This document shows positions 11,061-23,500 of a DNA stretch of 64,000 bases, in pieces. Within the stretch, counting starts at the first letter, position 1; every line of letters starts with the position of its first letter. Below the pieces are notes generated by a model. The model had not been told where the DNA came from, searched no databases, and saw only the letters and a program-made list of their open reading frames with translations. The stretch comes from Sphaerolaimus hirsutus (Eukaryota > Nematoda > Chromadorea > Monhysterida > Sphaerolaimidae), in assembly GCA_964036195.1 (NCBI GenBank), contig OZ038457.1, positions 10,629,147-10,693,146 of the forward strand. Direction: 5' to 3'. Position numbers and translations under genes: made by a program.

Positions 11061-13254
11061 AGCACATGTCTATTTGGCCGCCTGTTCATTTCGGCGGCAC
11101 TCGCGCTTGAAGTACCTGGCGCCGACAAAATCTGTTGCCGTAAGGCACCATTAAATCCGGATATCGGCGCTAAGCCGATCATCGAAAGGCACGCTGGCCG
11201 ATCAAAATTATCGGCACTGATTTCATCTATTGTGATGCAAGAAAAACGCTTGCATCACATCAAACAGATTTTATCGGCGCTGAGCACTTCAAATTACGCA
11301 AGCACCCCGCCAATTTCCTATCTGCACGGCGGGATTAGTGGCACGCAGCCACGCACACATGCATTTAAGTGCGCCGCTGCGCGCCAAAAAGTCAGTCGCC
11401 ACAAAAAATTTTGGCAGTTTTGCTGCGCGTTGGTGGCGCGGCGACGCGGCCTGCGTGCCAGTGGGCTTGGGAGCCCTGGGCAGTTGTGCCCATTTATTTA
11501 GTATATAAAATATTTATTTATCGTTTATTTTGGTAGGACATTGGCATTCCCAGCCATTTTTGTCATTTATTCGGCGCAGGAATTTAGCGGGCTAGCGCGC
11601 TATGGCTTTTTGTGTAGGTGCCTGCGAGCCGCGACGCATTTTGCATTTTTTACTGTTTTAAGTGCAATTTTGACCCGGCGAAGGGTCACTGGCTTTTGCC
11701 AGTATTCTGCGGCGCGCAGCGCTGACACAGTCGCGCAGTGGCAGGGCCGTTCTTCGGCCAAACTTTCCCACTACCGCCAGCCGATCTGATCGGCTGCGTG
11801 GCGCACCCCCCTCCTTGGTCGGCAGCAACTTTTGTGGCGCTTGTCACTCACATTTTTTGCATTTTTTTGGTAACTGCTTAGCCATTTCCTACTTCCCTAG
11901 TTGCACTTTAACAGTATTTACCTTACTCTCTAAGTACATTATAGTTTTTATGGCAAGTCTTTATATGCATTTCTGTGGTAGTTTCAATGCCATTCTGGAG
12001 ATTAATATTTCCATTCAATTTTACCATCTGTAGCTTGGAACCAGATATTTTACATGTTTTTCATCACATTACATCAAATTAATTTTATTCTTGTCACTTT
12101 ATTAATCTAATGATATTCATCAAATCTAATATCTAATGTTCATCATGTTGTAAAATTTTTTTTACATGTTATACAACCTCAGTATAACACGTTTTCTGCT
12201 TTTTACAAATAATTGGACGGGGTGTACGTTTTTCTATAACACCCATGTCTTCTAATAATGTGGTATACAAATACTTATAACCCGCCCTGTTGCGTGTTAT
12301 TGAAATATCGATTGTCTGCCCACGCGCTCATTTGCACGTTAGACGGGTAAGATATTGATTTCCAGGTGACCTCTTTTTATGTAATAAACAAAAGGACGTG
12401 TTAGCACGGGGTACATATGGAATAATTAGCATGTTACGTGGTATACCAATAAAACCTAAATCTCGCGGACAGCCTGCCACCAGCCTCCCATTTCTCTATT
12501 GTGAAAAGTCTCAACTATTCTGAACGCTAGTGTATTACTAATGTTGAAAAAGTCTGTTTTCCAACAATAACCCTTGGCATTGACTCTGACCCTTGACATA
12601 TTTCGAAATGAATTGGTGATCATTATCTAAATGTTTCTGTCCACGCCTAAATGGAGAATGAGTCGGAAGCAAGCTATATATTATCGCTTGTTTACAGACG
12701 CCTGAAAAATGATCGGGCACAAATGACAAGTACACGGAAGTTCTAAATACCTATATGGAACAGCTACAGTAGGAAAATGCCATCATGCGGTTTTGCATAC
12801 ACATAGTTTTCCAACATACTGACTTGTGTTGAAATATTTTTACGGTGCTTATTAATATCATTTATTTTTAATAAAAACGCCAGAAACGTCCCTATTTCAT
12901 TTGCATACATAAATTATTCCATTAAAATGTTTTGAAGGCATTACGGACTTCAAGTGTCATATTTATAGATACCTATTAAGATACATTTTCCTATCTGCAG
13001 TCACTTGACAAATACGGAAAAGCACGTGTACAGTGTTGTCGAAAGCGGATGTTGTTTGTAAAACGTCTCCTTATGAAAAAAATGTAGCAGAGTAATTGGG
13101 TATTATTTACTGTAAGAGATATTATATCCAAAAATTTTATGTGAAAATTTATTTGTTTTCTGTTGTGATGTCGCCAGCTGGCGTGCGCTGCGCCGCGCCG
13201 GAATACCACACGAACACAAATATTTGGTGCAGTTGTGACTTTGTGCATAGTGAG
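11061..13254. other. intergenic DNA without a recognised gene
   Basis: 11.06-11.80 kb is moderately GC-rich with several short open frames but no coherent protein signal. TGGCGCCGACAAAATCTG at 11118 resembles a retroelement primer-binding site and may mark another decayed element. 11.8-13.2 kb is AT-rich and I see no gene in it. Confidence 0.5.
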
Positions 13255-13776
13255 TAACGATGGCAAACCCTCCCGAAAAAGTATTTAAATTTTTAAGTAT
13301 TTTTTTCAAAACGACTTTTCCAATTTTCGAATTTTTTCCGGAAATAGTTTTCGAATTTTCGAATTTAGTTTTCGAACTTTCGAATTTTTTTTATTACTTT
13401 TCAAATTTTCAAATCTTTTTGTTGCTTTTAGATTTTTTTGCATCAGATTATTGCATTTTCAAATTTTTGGTCTGACTATTGAATACATCTTTATGTTTTA
13501 CAGCTTTACCGCTGTTACCGCATAAGTATTTTGCTTCTGCTGCTACAAAAAAATCCGTGTGAATGTGATATTTTTGGTTAAGTTTCTTCATTTTTTACTC
13601 ATTATCAACAAAAATCACCAAAAAAATTCGGAAACGTTTTCGATTTTTCGAATCTTTTGAAAAAAAATCGATTTTTATGTATTTTTTCACCGCGTGGTTA
13701 AAAATTCGAAAAGTCCTAAAACATTGGAAAATTCGAAAATGTTTTTGAATTTTCGAATCTTTGTTTGCCATCGTTA
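13255..13776. mobile_element. hAT-like MITE, family M (TTCGAA repeats)
   Basis: Terminal inverted repeats TAACGATGGCAAAC and GTTTGCCATCGTTA, flanked by the exact 8-bp duplication ATAGTGAG (13247-13254 and 13777-13784). The interior is AT-rich and full of TTTTCGAA-type motifs near both ends. The 8-bp duplication fits hAT transposition. No transposase is present, so it is non-autonomous. Confidence 0.88.
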
Positions 13777-14373
13777 ATAGTGAGTGATCTTTGAGTTGTC
13801 CAAATAGATGCTATCTTCTCGCTTGCACAGTGATTGATGCGAATTAGAAGGTGTATGCAAGAGTGTTTAATAAGAAAAACGTAAAATAAGCATTCCAGAA
13901 AATAAAATTTGTAAACTCTGTACGCGACTCCGCCTTTTCCTTTTTTTGTGAGGTGCGTGCATAAGTATCGTGCCCATGCTTTACTGACCAAGACATAAGT
14001 AATTTTGAACGCATAGTTTGCGGTCCGTCCAGTATACGTAAATAATACTACTAAAAGAACAAAAAAGTGACTTATGTAGGTATTTTAGTATTTATAATAA
14101 TGAATCAGTAATTGTTGGAGCAGCTTTGCTAATCCGCAAAGTGCAAGTGAGACATGCGAAAGATAAACATTGTCTGTTGAAAAATGGAATGATGATAAAG
14201 TAAAGAAAAATACATAAAAATGGATGTGATAACATCGTGATAAGTGATAACAGATGACATGCACACATACAATGCACACTTTAGAATACGTAAATATGTA
14301 TTTGCTCAAGTGAAAAAGCAACTTTTTTAAACATGCCATAAAACTCCAACTTAACAACTTCCCTGCCCAAAAC

Positions 14374-14568
14374 TCACAGCAACAAGTCGTGCTGTCCATA
14401 GGCGCTGGCGTCGGACGAACACCGGGAAGCGATCTGCGGCCTGGGCGAACTGGCGGCGGCGTGGCCGGCGGCGGGCGGCGCCACCTGCTGCTGCAGCTGC
14501 TGCGCCGCGTCGTGCAGTTCCTCGCTGTCGCCGCGGTACAGGAACGACTCTCGTCGCCCCAGGTGGCC
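14374..14568 (-). CDS. host gene exon 21, probable 3' end
   Basis: Acceptor AAAACACAG, phase 0. Encodes GHLGRRESFLYRGDSEELHD then a Gln/Ala-rich run and ends ...GQHDLLL followed by TGA. A GTGAGT overlaps this TGA, so the exon could instead splice on at 14378. No further exon was seen down to 13.8 kb, which favours the stop. RRES is a good PKA-type site. Confidence 0.7.
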   Translation of the reverse strand, partial: GHLGRRESFLYRGDSEELHDAAQQLQQQVAPPAAGHAAASSPRPQIASRCSSDASAYGQHDLLL

Positions 14569-17500
14569 CTGTGTTTTGGCTCAGGCTTAGGTTTGGTTCA
14601 TGTGTTGCCAATCTCGGCCAGGGCTGCCAGCAACTCACGTGGGCGGACAGTGGCGTCGGCGGCTGCAGAAGCGTGCTACCCGTCGCGACGGCCAGACGAC
14701 GCCCGTCGGTAGCGCCGTGGTCCACGTCGAAGCTGTGTAAAAACGTGTAAATACGTTTACATTTCCTTTGAAAAGGTATTTTTCCTTTTTGAATTTTGAA
14801 TGTACTCGAGTACAGAAAACGTATTTCAGATGGGCTTTTATATAGGCTCTTTTCAAGGCATAGATGGGGAAAAAGCTTAAAATTGAGGGAAAATAGCCAA
14901 AATGTTTACCTAAGTAAGAAAATATATACCCGGCCAAAATAGCTCAAAATAAACAACAAGCACATAAACTACCGTAATTTCCTCGAAATACCCCCCCCCC
15001 CTCGAAATACCCCCCCCCCCCTCGAAATACCCCCCCCCTCGTTTGACCCCCCCCCCCTCTCGAGACCACTATGAAACAATCACCCCCCCCCCTCGAAATA
15101 CCCCCCCCAAATTGAGTGTAAAGAGAACGTACATGACAAATACTGCAGTTTGTGTTCTGCGTAGTGCAGAACACACGTTAAAACAATGTCGGAATCACGT
15201 TAGAACAGTGTTTATACCATCTACGTACTAATATTAGTCTACAGAACCTTATAAATGGCGGTTTTTGTTGCATTTTTCGACGTCTGCGTACGTTTCAGAC
15301 GACAATTTCGTACTTGGTTTTCAAAAATTTTCTTGTGAAATAATAACCCCCCCCCCCCTCGAAATACCCCCCCCCTTGTTTGACCCCCCCCCCTCTCGGG
15401 ACCACTATGAAACAATCACCCCCCGGGGGGTATTTCGAGGAAATACGGTAGTGTATTTTTGCTGAAAATGGGCAAAAAGGTATAAAAATTAGTGGTTTTT
15501 AGTGCAGAATTTCTCAAAAATTTCACTTTTACATGTTCTGGGGATATTCAAGTTTACTCATGAGTAAAATAAATACTCGATGTTTTCTGTACTCAGGGTT
15601 GAGTAAAAAATACTTTATGATTAGGTACATATACTTTGAAAGGGTTTGGTACATTTAACAACTTTTTACCGTATTTCTTCTAATAGAAGAGCGCCGTTCT
15701 ATTTTTTTCGTCAACTTTTTTACCTGCCGTTCTATTGGAGGTGCCGTTCTATTGGAGGCTGCCGTTCTATTGTTTTCGTGGATGCAAAAACATGCCAAAA
15801 CCTGCCGTTCTATTGGATGTGCCGTTCTATTGGAGGTATGCCGTTCTATTAGAAGAAATACGGTATTCTCAAAGTACAAGATCATTTGGCCCCACGGAGG
15901 CTACTTCCAGTATGACATTTGTGCCTTAGACATTTTTCAAACTAATGGTATATTGTCGAACAACTCCTCTGGGGAGTCGTTTTTTGCCAGACAAGTTTGA
16001 GTAACGGATTCTTGTGTATACCGAGTATTTCAATTATTTTGGTATTTTAACGTGATAAACTTAACGATGTTATCCACCATTAAATTAGTGGCTAAGAAAG
16101 TACGTAAACAAGCACACTTCCGGTTCGAGTTGAATACATATGGGAGCTGATATGCACTAATATTCATATTGAAGATGCCCAGTGCCCAGTGGTACATTTA
16201 AGGTTTTGCATACCTCGCATAGAGGATATGCAAAGGTATTAAAATACATGGATGTTGTTTGTTGGTGTGGTATTTGGGCTAACCAAGTAGATTAGGTGTA
16301 CATTTTGCATGCCAATTTTGCTGATAATAATGATTGACGGATCTTCGGAGAGTTTTCTCTACCTGCAGGTTTGGATAGATAAATACATTCAGTACCAAAC
16401 ATGTTACAAGCACAGCAAATGTATCCATGGGATGGCAAGGCAACCCTACACCACAATAAAAGCAGATGCATGTCTGTTGCATATCTGCATCATTGGGCAT
16501 CCACTCAGGGTGGCCATCTGTGCATCATGGATACTCTTGAGTGATCAGATCAATTAGTGTAGAAAGCATGTCGCATTGCATATCCACCAAACTAAGACAC
16601 TTCCAAACAAGCACATGCAGATGCGTAAATAGAGCTCAGTTTGCTTGTTGCACCAGTTCAGCAAAGGTCAAAGGAGACAGGTACGAAAAATGTGGCAAAG
16701 TCATGATTGTGCATGCAAAGGCACATGGACAAGTGTAGTATTTGATTGACTTATTGTAGTATTTAAGTCAATCAACTACTACACAAGGATATGTATCAGG
16801 CAGATATGCAATGGCATCCCCTGGTATTAAATAAAAGGTTGCACACTGAACTCCACTGAACAAAATTGAACAAACACCCAACACATCATTGGGTCTTGAG
16901 TGGGAATGTGTAGTTATTTTGAAGTAGGGCAAATCAGTCCGTGCGACCCCCAGCTTACAACTGCATGTTCGCAACTGCAAAACAACAGCCGTTGTGCGAG
17001 AACACGGAAACGCACTTTACGCCGGTAGCATCGCAGTGTTCACTGGAATTGACAACGGCTATCTGCTCGGCTGGCGCCGCGCCCTGGCCGTGCTGCCGGT
17101 GCAGGCGGTGCGTCAGTGCGTCCGAGTGCCGCCGCCAGCCGCTCAACGAGTAGTCGCACCTGTCGCGGGGCGGCGGCGTCGACGTGCCGTGCGTCGGCGA
17201 CGCGGCGTGCACCGCGGACGGGGTCGCCTGCGCGGCACGACACGTGTGCGCGATCGATTGAGTTGCGTCGACTGCGGTAACCACCTGATAATAGAACAGG
17301 TGACCGGCCAGCTGGTGGTGCGGGTGCAGGTGCAGCGACTGGCGGCGCCCGCGAGTCGCGATGGACTGGTTGCACAGGGCGCACGTGGCCCGCGCCGCCC
17401 TGCCGTCCATGGTGGAAATGGGAGCTGCGCTGTGCAGCTACTTGGATGCTTTGAAAAGCGACGCGGCGGCAGCGATCGTTTCGCTGCCAGCTGCTTCAAG

Positions 17501-20500
17501 TAAGTAGGTTTCAGCGACGTAGTAAGCTGTCAGGTGAATACAATAGTAAGCTGTCAGTAGACACACGATGGACAAAGTGGCCAAAAAAAACGTGTATGCT
17601 CATGCGCGCTGAAATATACAAGTAAATATGTGCTTTGTCTAGCAAAAAGCGCGAAGAATTTGGTCGCTTACAAAAACTTACGCGGTTAATATGTAAGTCG
17701 GTAAATAAATACATTAGTTGCATTTCAATACATTGTACTCAAGACGTCAGTAAAAATGCAGATGCATCAAAGGTAAAAATGTACTGTCTGTATTCATGTC
17801 GATGCATGTAAGTAAATACCTAGTAGGAACGGTCCTGTTCGCATCACACTTTTCAAGATCGTTAAAGACTCAGACCAATCGCGTTTCGCGATTTTATTTT
17901 CGTATGGTTTTCCAAATATGTATACAAATACATAGGTACTGACTACCGTGTTTCCCCGAATTATCGCCCTTGAATTGACCCCCCCCCTCGTAATACCCCG
18001 AGGTCTGAGCGAGCTGAGGAAAGAATAAACCTCCCTCAAATACCCCTGTCTCTGTCTGGAATGATAGACATCATGTGTGCAATGTATATTACGTGTTAAT
18101 TGCTGCCAATTTGCATCGCATCTACACAAAGAGTAGTTGGTGTATACATATACGTACCTACCAGAGTTGTTAAAATACCGGTATTTTTGGAAAGCGTAAG
18201 CGTAAGCGTAAATACACTTTCCAAATTTTCAGTATGGATACTGAAAGCGTAAGGTCTTTTTAAAATACCTGGGAAAGCGTAAATAAAAGCGTAAGCGTAA
18301 AAAATTTTTAAGAGACGTTTTCTCAGTGAATTCTTTCCAAATCAAGCTCTCAGCGACATTTTTCGGATGTCCACTTAGTAGTCTGCCCTCATATGTTGTT
18401 TGGAAATTCATCGGCAGCGACACTTACCGAATTTCTTCTAATAGAAGAGCGACGTTCAATTTTTTTGTCAACTCTATTTGCCTGCTGTTCTATGGGAGGT
18501 GCCGTTCTATTGGAGGCTGCCGTTCTATTAGAAGAAACACAGTAAGTCATCTTTGTATTTTCCAACTTGGAGTTACTGCTGTCGACGGCGACAACATCGT
18601 CGTCGGAATCCATTTTCAGCCCAAAATTTTTTATCTGAAGCCATGATTTTGTGCTCGACGACACAGTATTAGCAAGACATTTATACTGCTACACAATTTG
18701 TAAATGTGCCACTATTCAGCACATTACTGCACGCACGCAGTAATTTTTTTGGTACGCAGTTTCGTTCACTTTTTTTGTGGTTTTGTGCTTTTTCAAAAGT
18801 GTACAACTGAAAAGTGTGAAAAGCTTTTTTACGCTTTTAGTACCCGGGTATTTTGGCCGGGAAAGCGTAAAAAAGCGTACGGGTATTTTCTGAAAGCGTA
18901 AGCGTAAGCGTAAGTATAAATACCCATTCACCCGGGTATTTCGGGTAAGCGTAAATACGCTTTCGCAACTCTGGTACCTACCTATATTTGTTCAAATATA
19001 TTCTGTTTTGTCACATTGATTAAACTCGGCAGACATGAAAGGAATCAGTGATTCGGCCCTTACGTACCAATTTTAAATTTCGTAAAAATTGTTAAGTTAA
19101 TTTTGAATTTGAATGAATGCATTCCAATCGATTCATGGTAAATCTTATTCAATCCGACGTTTTATGCGAGAACAGGATAAACTGGACACGCATATTGTCA
19201 TATGAAAGCAGATAACAAGGTATTTTATTGTAACAGTCCGGACAAATTCCAACAAAAAAGTACGTATGTGTGCGTGCGATAGAACAAGGGAAGAACGACC
19301 CTGTACACTGTACACCACTAGCGAAATCTGGATCGTTTTGAAAATCTAAAAATTGCTCTGAATAACATAAAATGCTCACTATGTTCGTAATAATAAGAGA
19401 TTATCGTATATTTATCAAGTGTAGATCTTAAATTCAAATTTCGACGGTGACGTTCACTTATCTAATTGAAAAATTTGTTGATGGTCATCCCTACGCATGA
19501 AATACGAGTGTCAATAACAATGAAATTGGGTTAGAATGGCACTTGTACAAAAATTCGTTAGACCATTGACTCGCATAATGTCTGCCGAGTTTACCAGTTT
19601 TCGGTATGTAAAAGCCTATTCTTTACTATGCTCCTTCACGAAAATTTTTGACGAAATAACAAACCCCCTCAAATAAGCCTCTCGCTCGAATAAACCGCCC
19701 CTCAAAATTTGCTGGCGAAATAATAATTTGCTGGCGCCCACTGGGGGTATTTCGAAGAAATCTGTACATCGATAATATTGGCACGCAACACGCAAGTGAA
19801 TATTTATGACTGTATGAATGTGGGTATATTTTCGCCATACATATTTACGCACGTAAATAGTTATATATTTATTTACAAGATGATGTGTAATGAAAATCCA
19901 AAAGGTGGGTGGAACACGGAAAAAATGACGGTTAAACAACCATAAAAATCTTGTTTGAAATTAAGCCGCAAACGTGGTCGCGCACACTGGTGTGCTGTTG
20001 GTACACTGCAGAGTTGTGCAAATACTGGTATTTTTGGAAAACGTAAACGTAAATGTAAATACCTTCTCCAAATCAAAAGTATAAATACTAAAACGTAAGG
20101 TATTTTTAAAATACCGAGGAATACATAAAAAAACGTAAATGTAAAAAAAATTTACACACAGTATTTGCCATTGTGCTTTGGAAAATACCATAATTTTCAC
20201 ACCTCACGACTGGCGTCACTCCGAGACCCTATAAAACGCCCTGTAAAATGTCAAATATCTGGCAAAGTGTCTAAAGTCATGCAAAATGCTCTGGCAGGTG
20301 GCAAATCTTTCCCCTTTTTAGCTGGGCATTTTACATGAGTTTTGACATTTGCATGAAATTTTACATTTTACGGGGCATCCTACAGAGTCTGGGATTGGCT
20401 GGCACCAGAGGTTGCACTCGCCCTGCCAGTTTCAAAATGTGTGCTACTCACAGTTGTTGCAAGTGGCGTTGTCAGAATTCATCACAAAAATTTATTATGC

Positions 20501-23500
20501 AAGGTGCCGCAAACAAACAAAAAGGTTTCTGTGTTCAGCATTTGAACACATTTATGAATATGTACATTTATGAATATGTGAATATGAATATGTATGAGTA
20601 TTCCATGTGTAAGTGCAAGCGTGCAGTCACTTTTTCATATGCCGCTTTTTTGTTACATGTTACATTTATGCAAAAACATAAGAATATTGTTGGCTGCAGG
20701 TGGTGCGACCCATTTGAACATGTGCACGTGTGAACGATCACACGTTTTTTTACGTTTTCCCTAGTACCTGGGTATTTTGGTCAGGAAAACATAACAAAAC
20801 GTAATGGTATTTTTGGAAAACGTAAATGTAAATGTAAGTATAAATACCCGAATAACCGGGTATTTCGGGTAAACGTAAATACGTTTTTCCAACTCTGGTA
20901 CACTGGTCGTACTGCTTCGCGTCGACGTGTATTGAACAAATTTACTACCACAAATCGTTCGAAAATAAACACGTCACTTCTCATTTTCTGAATTTTAAAA
21001 TTTCGTGATCTTTTTTACGTTTTATTTCAATATCTATTTAGGTGTGTATGTTACAAATCATATCTGAAACAACCATTTTGCACGACTCGTTATATCTAGT
21101 GCTGAGTTTGTCATTACCTGACACAACGTGGTATAATATCGATTTATTTCGAATTTTTTATGCAATCCCCCCATTTACGTTTGCACATTCGATGGATGTG
21201 TGTAGCGGCCATCTAAAAGGATTAAGTAGTGCAAGTCATTTCAAGTGCCACTGATGGGAGTGCTCAAGGAATGATATTTTGTGTTTGTGTGGAATTCGTA
21301 TGAACTGGATTAAGAACTGAAAATGCACATGCGGTGAAGTCAGCACAGTTTTTGAGTTCCAATCTAACACCTAATATCAACTATTAACAGTGTTTGGGAA
21401 ACAAATATGGAAATACCTACTTCTTAATGGCACTGCGCACACTAGTTTATTAACACCAGTAAACTCCAAATTTAGTGCTCATAGGTAAATCAGCGTTGAA
21501 CATATCTGAGTTTTATTTTGAGTTTACATTTTTTATCCCCCTCCCCAGTCGACAGATAGCAAAAGCAAGGTAAATAGCATCTAGCAAAGTAAATAAATAC
21601 CTACATATTATTTTATTTTTTTCTATTTAAAGTATGCTAAATGTATTAAGGTAGGTATAAAAAATAGGTAGGTAGGTAGGTAGGTATATACCTAATTACT
21701 TACCTAGTGCAGCGATGATACCAGATAGTAAATATATGAATTTTATGAACCATCCGTAAATATGATTTGTCGCGGAATGTGCTACGATCGAATGAACAGA
21801 GAAGCTTTGAAATATAAAACGTAGAACGAGAAAGCAGGCCCTTCACTTTATAATTTTGAGACAATTATTATGTGTATAGTAATTTAATTTCGCGCTAGGA
21901 GGTCACTTCAAACTGAGTTTTTGAGTACCGTATTTCCTCGAAATACCCCCCGGGGGGTGATTGTTTCATAGTGGTCCCGAGAGGGGGGGGGGGTTAAACG
22001 AGGGGGGGGGTATTTCGAGGGGGGGGGGTTATTATTTCACAAGAAAATTTTTTAAAACCAAGTACGAAATTGTCGTCTGAAACGTACGCAGACGTCGAAA
22101 AATGCAACAAAAACTGCCATTTATAAGGTTCTGTAGACTAATATTAGTACGTAGATGGTATAAACACTGTTCTAACGTGATTCCGACATTGTTTTAACGT
22201 GTGTTCTGCACTACGCAGAACATAAACTGCCGTATTTGTCATGTACGTTCTCTTTACACTCAATTTGGGGGGGGGGTATTTCGAGGGGGGGGGGTGATTG
22301 TTTCATAGTGGTCTCGAGAGGGGGGGGGTCAAACGAGGGGGGGGTATTTCAAGGGGGGGGGGGTATTTCGAGGAAATACGGTATGTGAAGATTGTTATCT
22401 GTGCGGTTGTAGAAAAGCGCCAGAAACAACGGCGGCAAGCGACAAGGACGCCAAGGCGTTGTTCAAAAAGGGTGCCTTTATGTCTAGGTACATAAAGTAG
22501 TCAATGTGTAGCTGCGATGCTAATTTGCAGCAACTGATACACCGTGTACATTGCATACATGATGTACAATACTCCAAAGGGGGTATTTTGAGGGGTCTAT
22601 TTTTTCCTCAGCTCGCTCAGACCTTGGGGTAATTCAAGGGGGGATAATTCGAGGTTATGAGGTACTTTAAAAAAAGCATATAGAAGTGAGTGAAGGTAGG
22701 TTTTTGGGAAGAAACATAAATATATTTAGGTACTCTGTATTTGCATGATTATATTTTTACTAGGTACCTATGTATTTCTGAGTAAAAGGTTTCAGCGCTG
22801 TTATGCTGCGATTACAGCTCGGGCATAAAATTGACCAGCGTAAAATTGATTTTTGGGTGTAAAATTAATTACAGGTGAATGGATAAAGATATGGCATTGT
22901 AATTTCAGTCAAAGAAAGCGCACATGCAGATGTTGCTTGTGTCCAAAGCTCATCAGTTTATTTTAATTGCACTAAAGTTATGAATTTTGGCGCAAATGTT
23001 TATAATTTTATGCCCTAATTTTACGCCACTTACAGCGCATAATTGACAAATTGTGCTAAAATTCATAACTCCCAGTACCATTAAAATAAACTCCTGAGCT
23101 TTGGACACAAGAAACGTCTGCATCTAAGCTTTCTTTGACTGAAATAACAATGTCGTATCTTTATCCATTCATCTGTAATTAATTTTACGCCCAAAATCAA
23201 TTTTACGCCCGGTCAATTTTACGCCCGAGCTGTAATCGCAGCATTAACTGTGCTTCAGCCTTTTTGTAAAAACTCTGAAGCTGAAAATGACTAGTATCCT
23301 TCATTAGCAATGGAGAAAAGTTATAGAGCAAGTTAGGATATGAATATATTAGTTTTGATTACCTATTCACCTCAATTATAAAATACCTCGGTTGGTTATT
23401 ATTTGATTGACTATATGTAAATGCAAAATATTTTCAATTTATGCAATGCGCAGGGTCAAGATATGGGAAGTAAACATTTTTTTACTTGGATTAAATGTAA

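Noticed and set aside
11117..11135. TGGCGCC-type primer-binding site of another LTR element
   Set aside because: No LTR end or coding remnant could be placed beside it.
14520..14568. RRESFLYR similarity to cAMP phosphodiesterase PDE4 N-termini
   Set aside because: Similarity stops after eight residues; the following DSEELHDAAQQ does not match and no catalytic domain is present.
14389..14712. Plus-strand open frame opposite exons 20 and 21
   Set aside because: A GC-driven shadow of the minus-strand exons; the minus frame has splice sites and phase agreement, the plus frame has neither.
18162..20897. CGTAAA and GCGTAA arrays as telomere-like repeats
   Set aside because: They sit at fixed places inside elements with 8-bp duplications and alternate with unique sequence.
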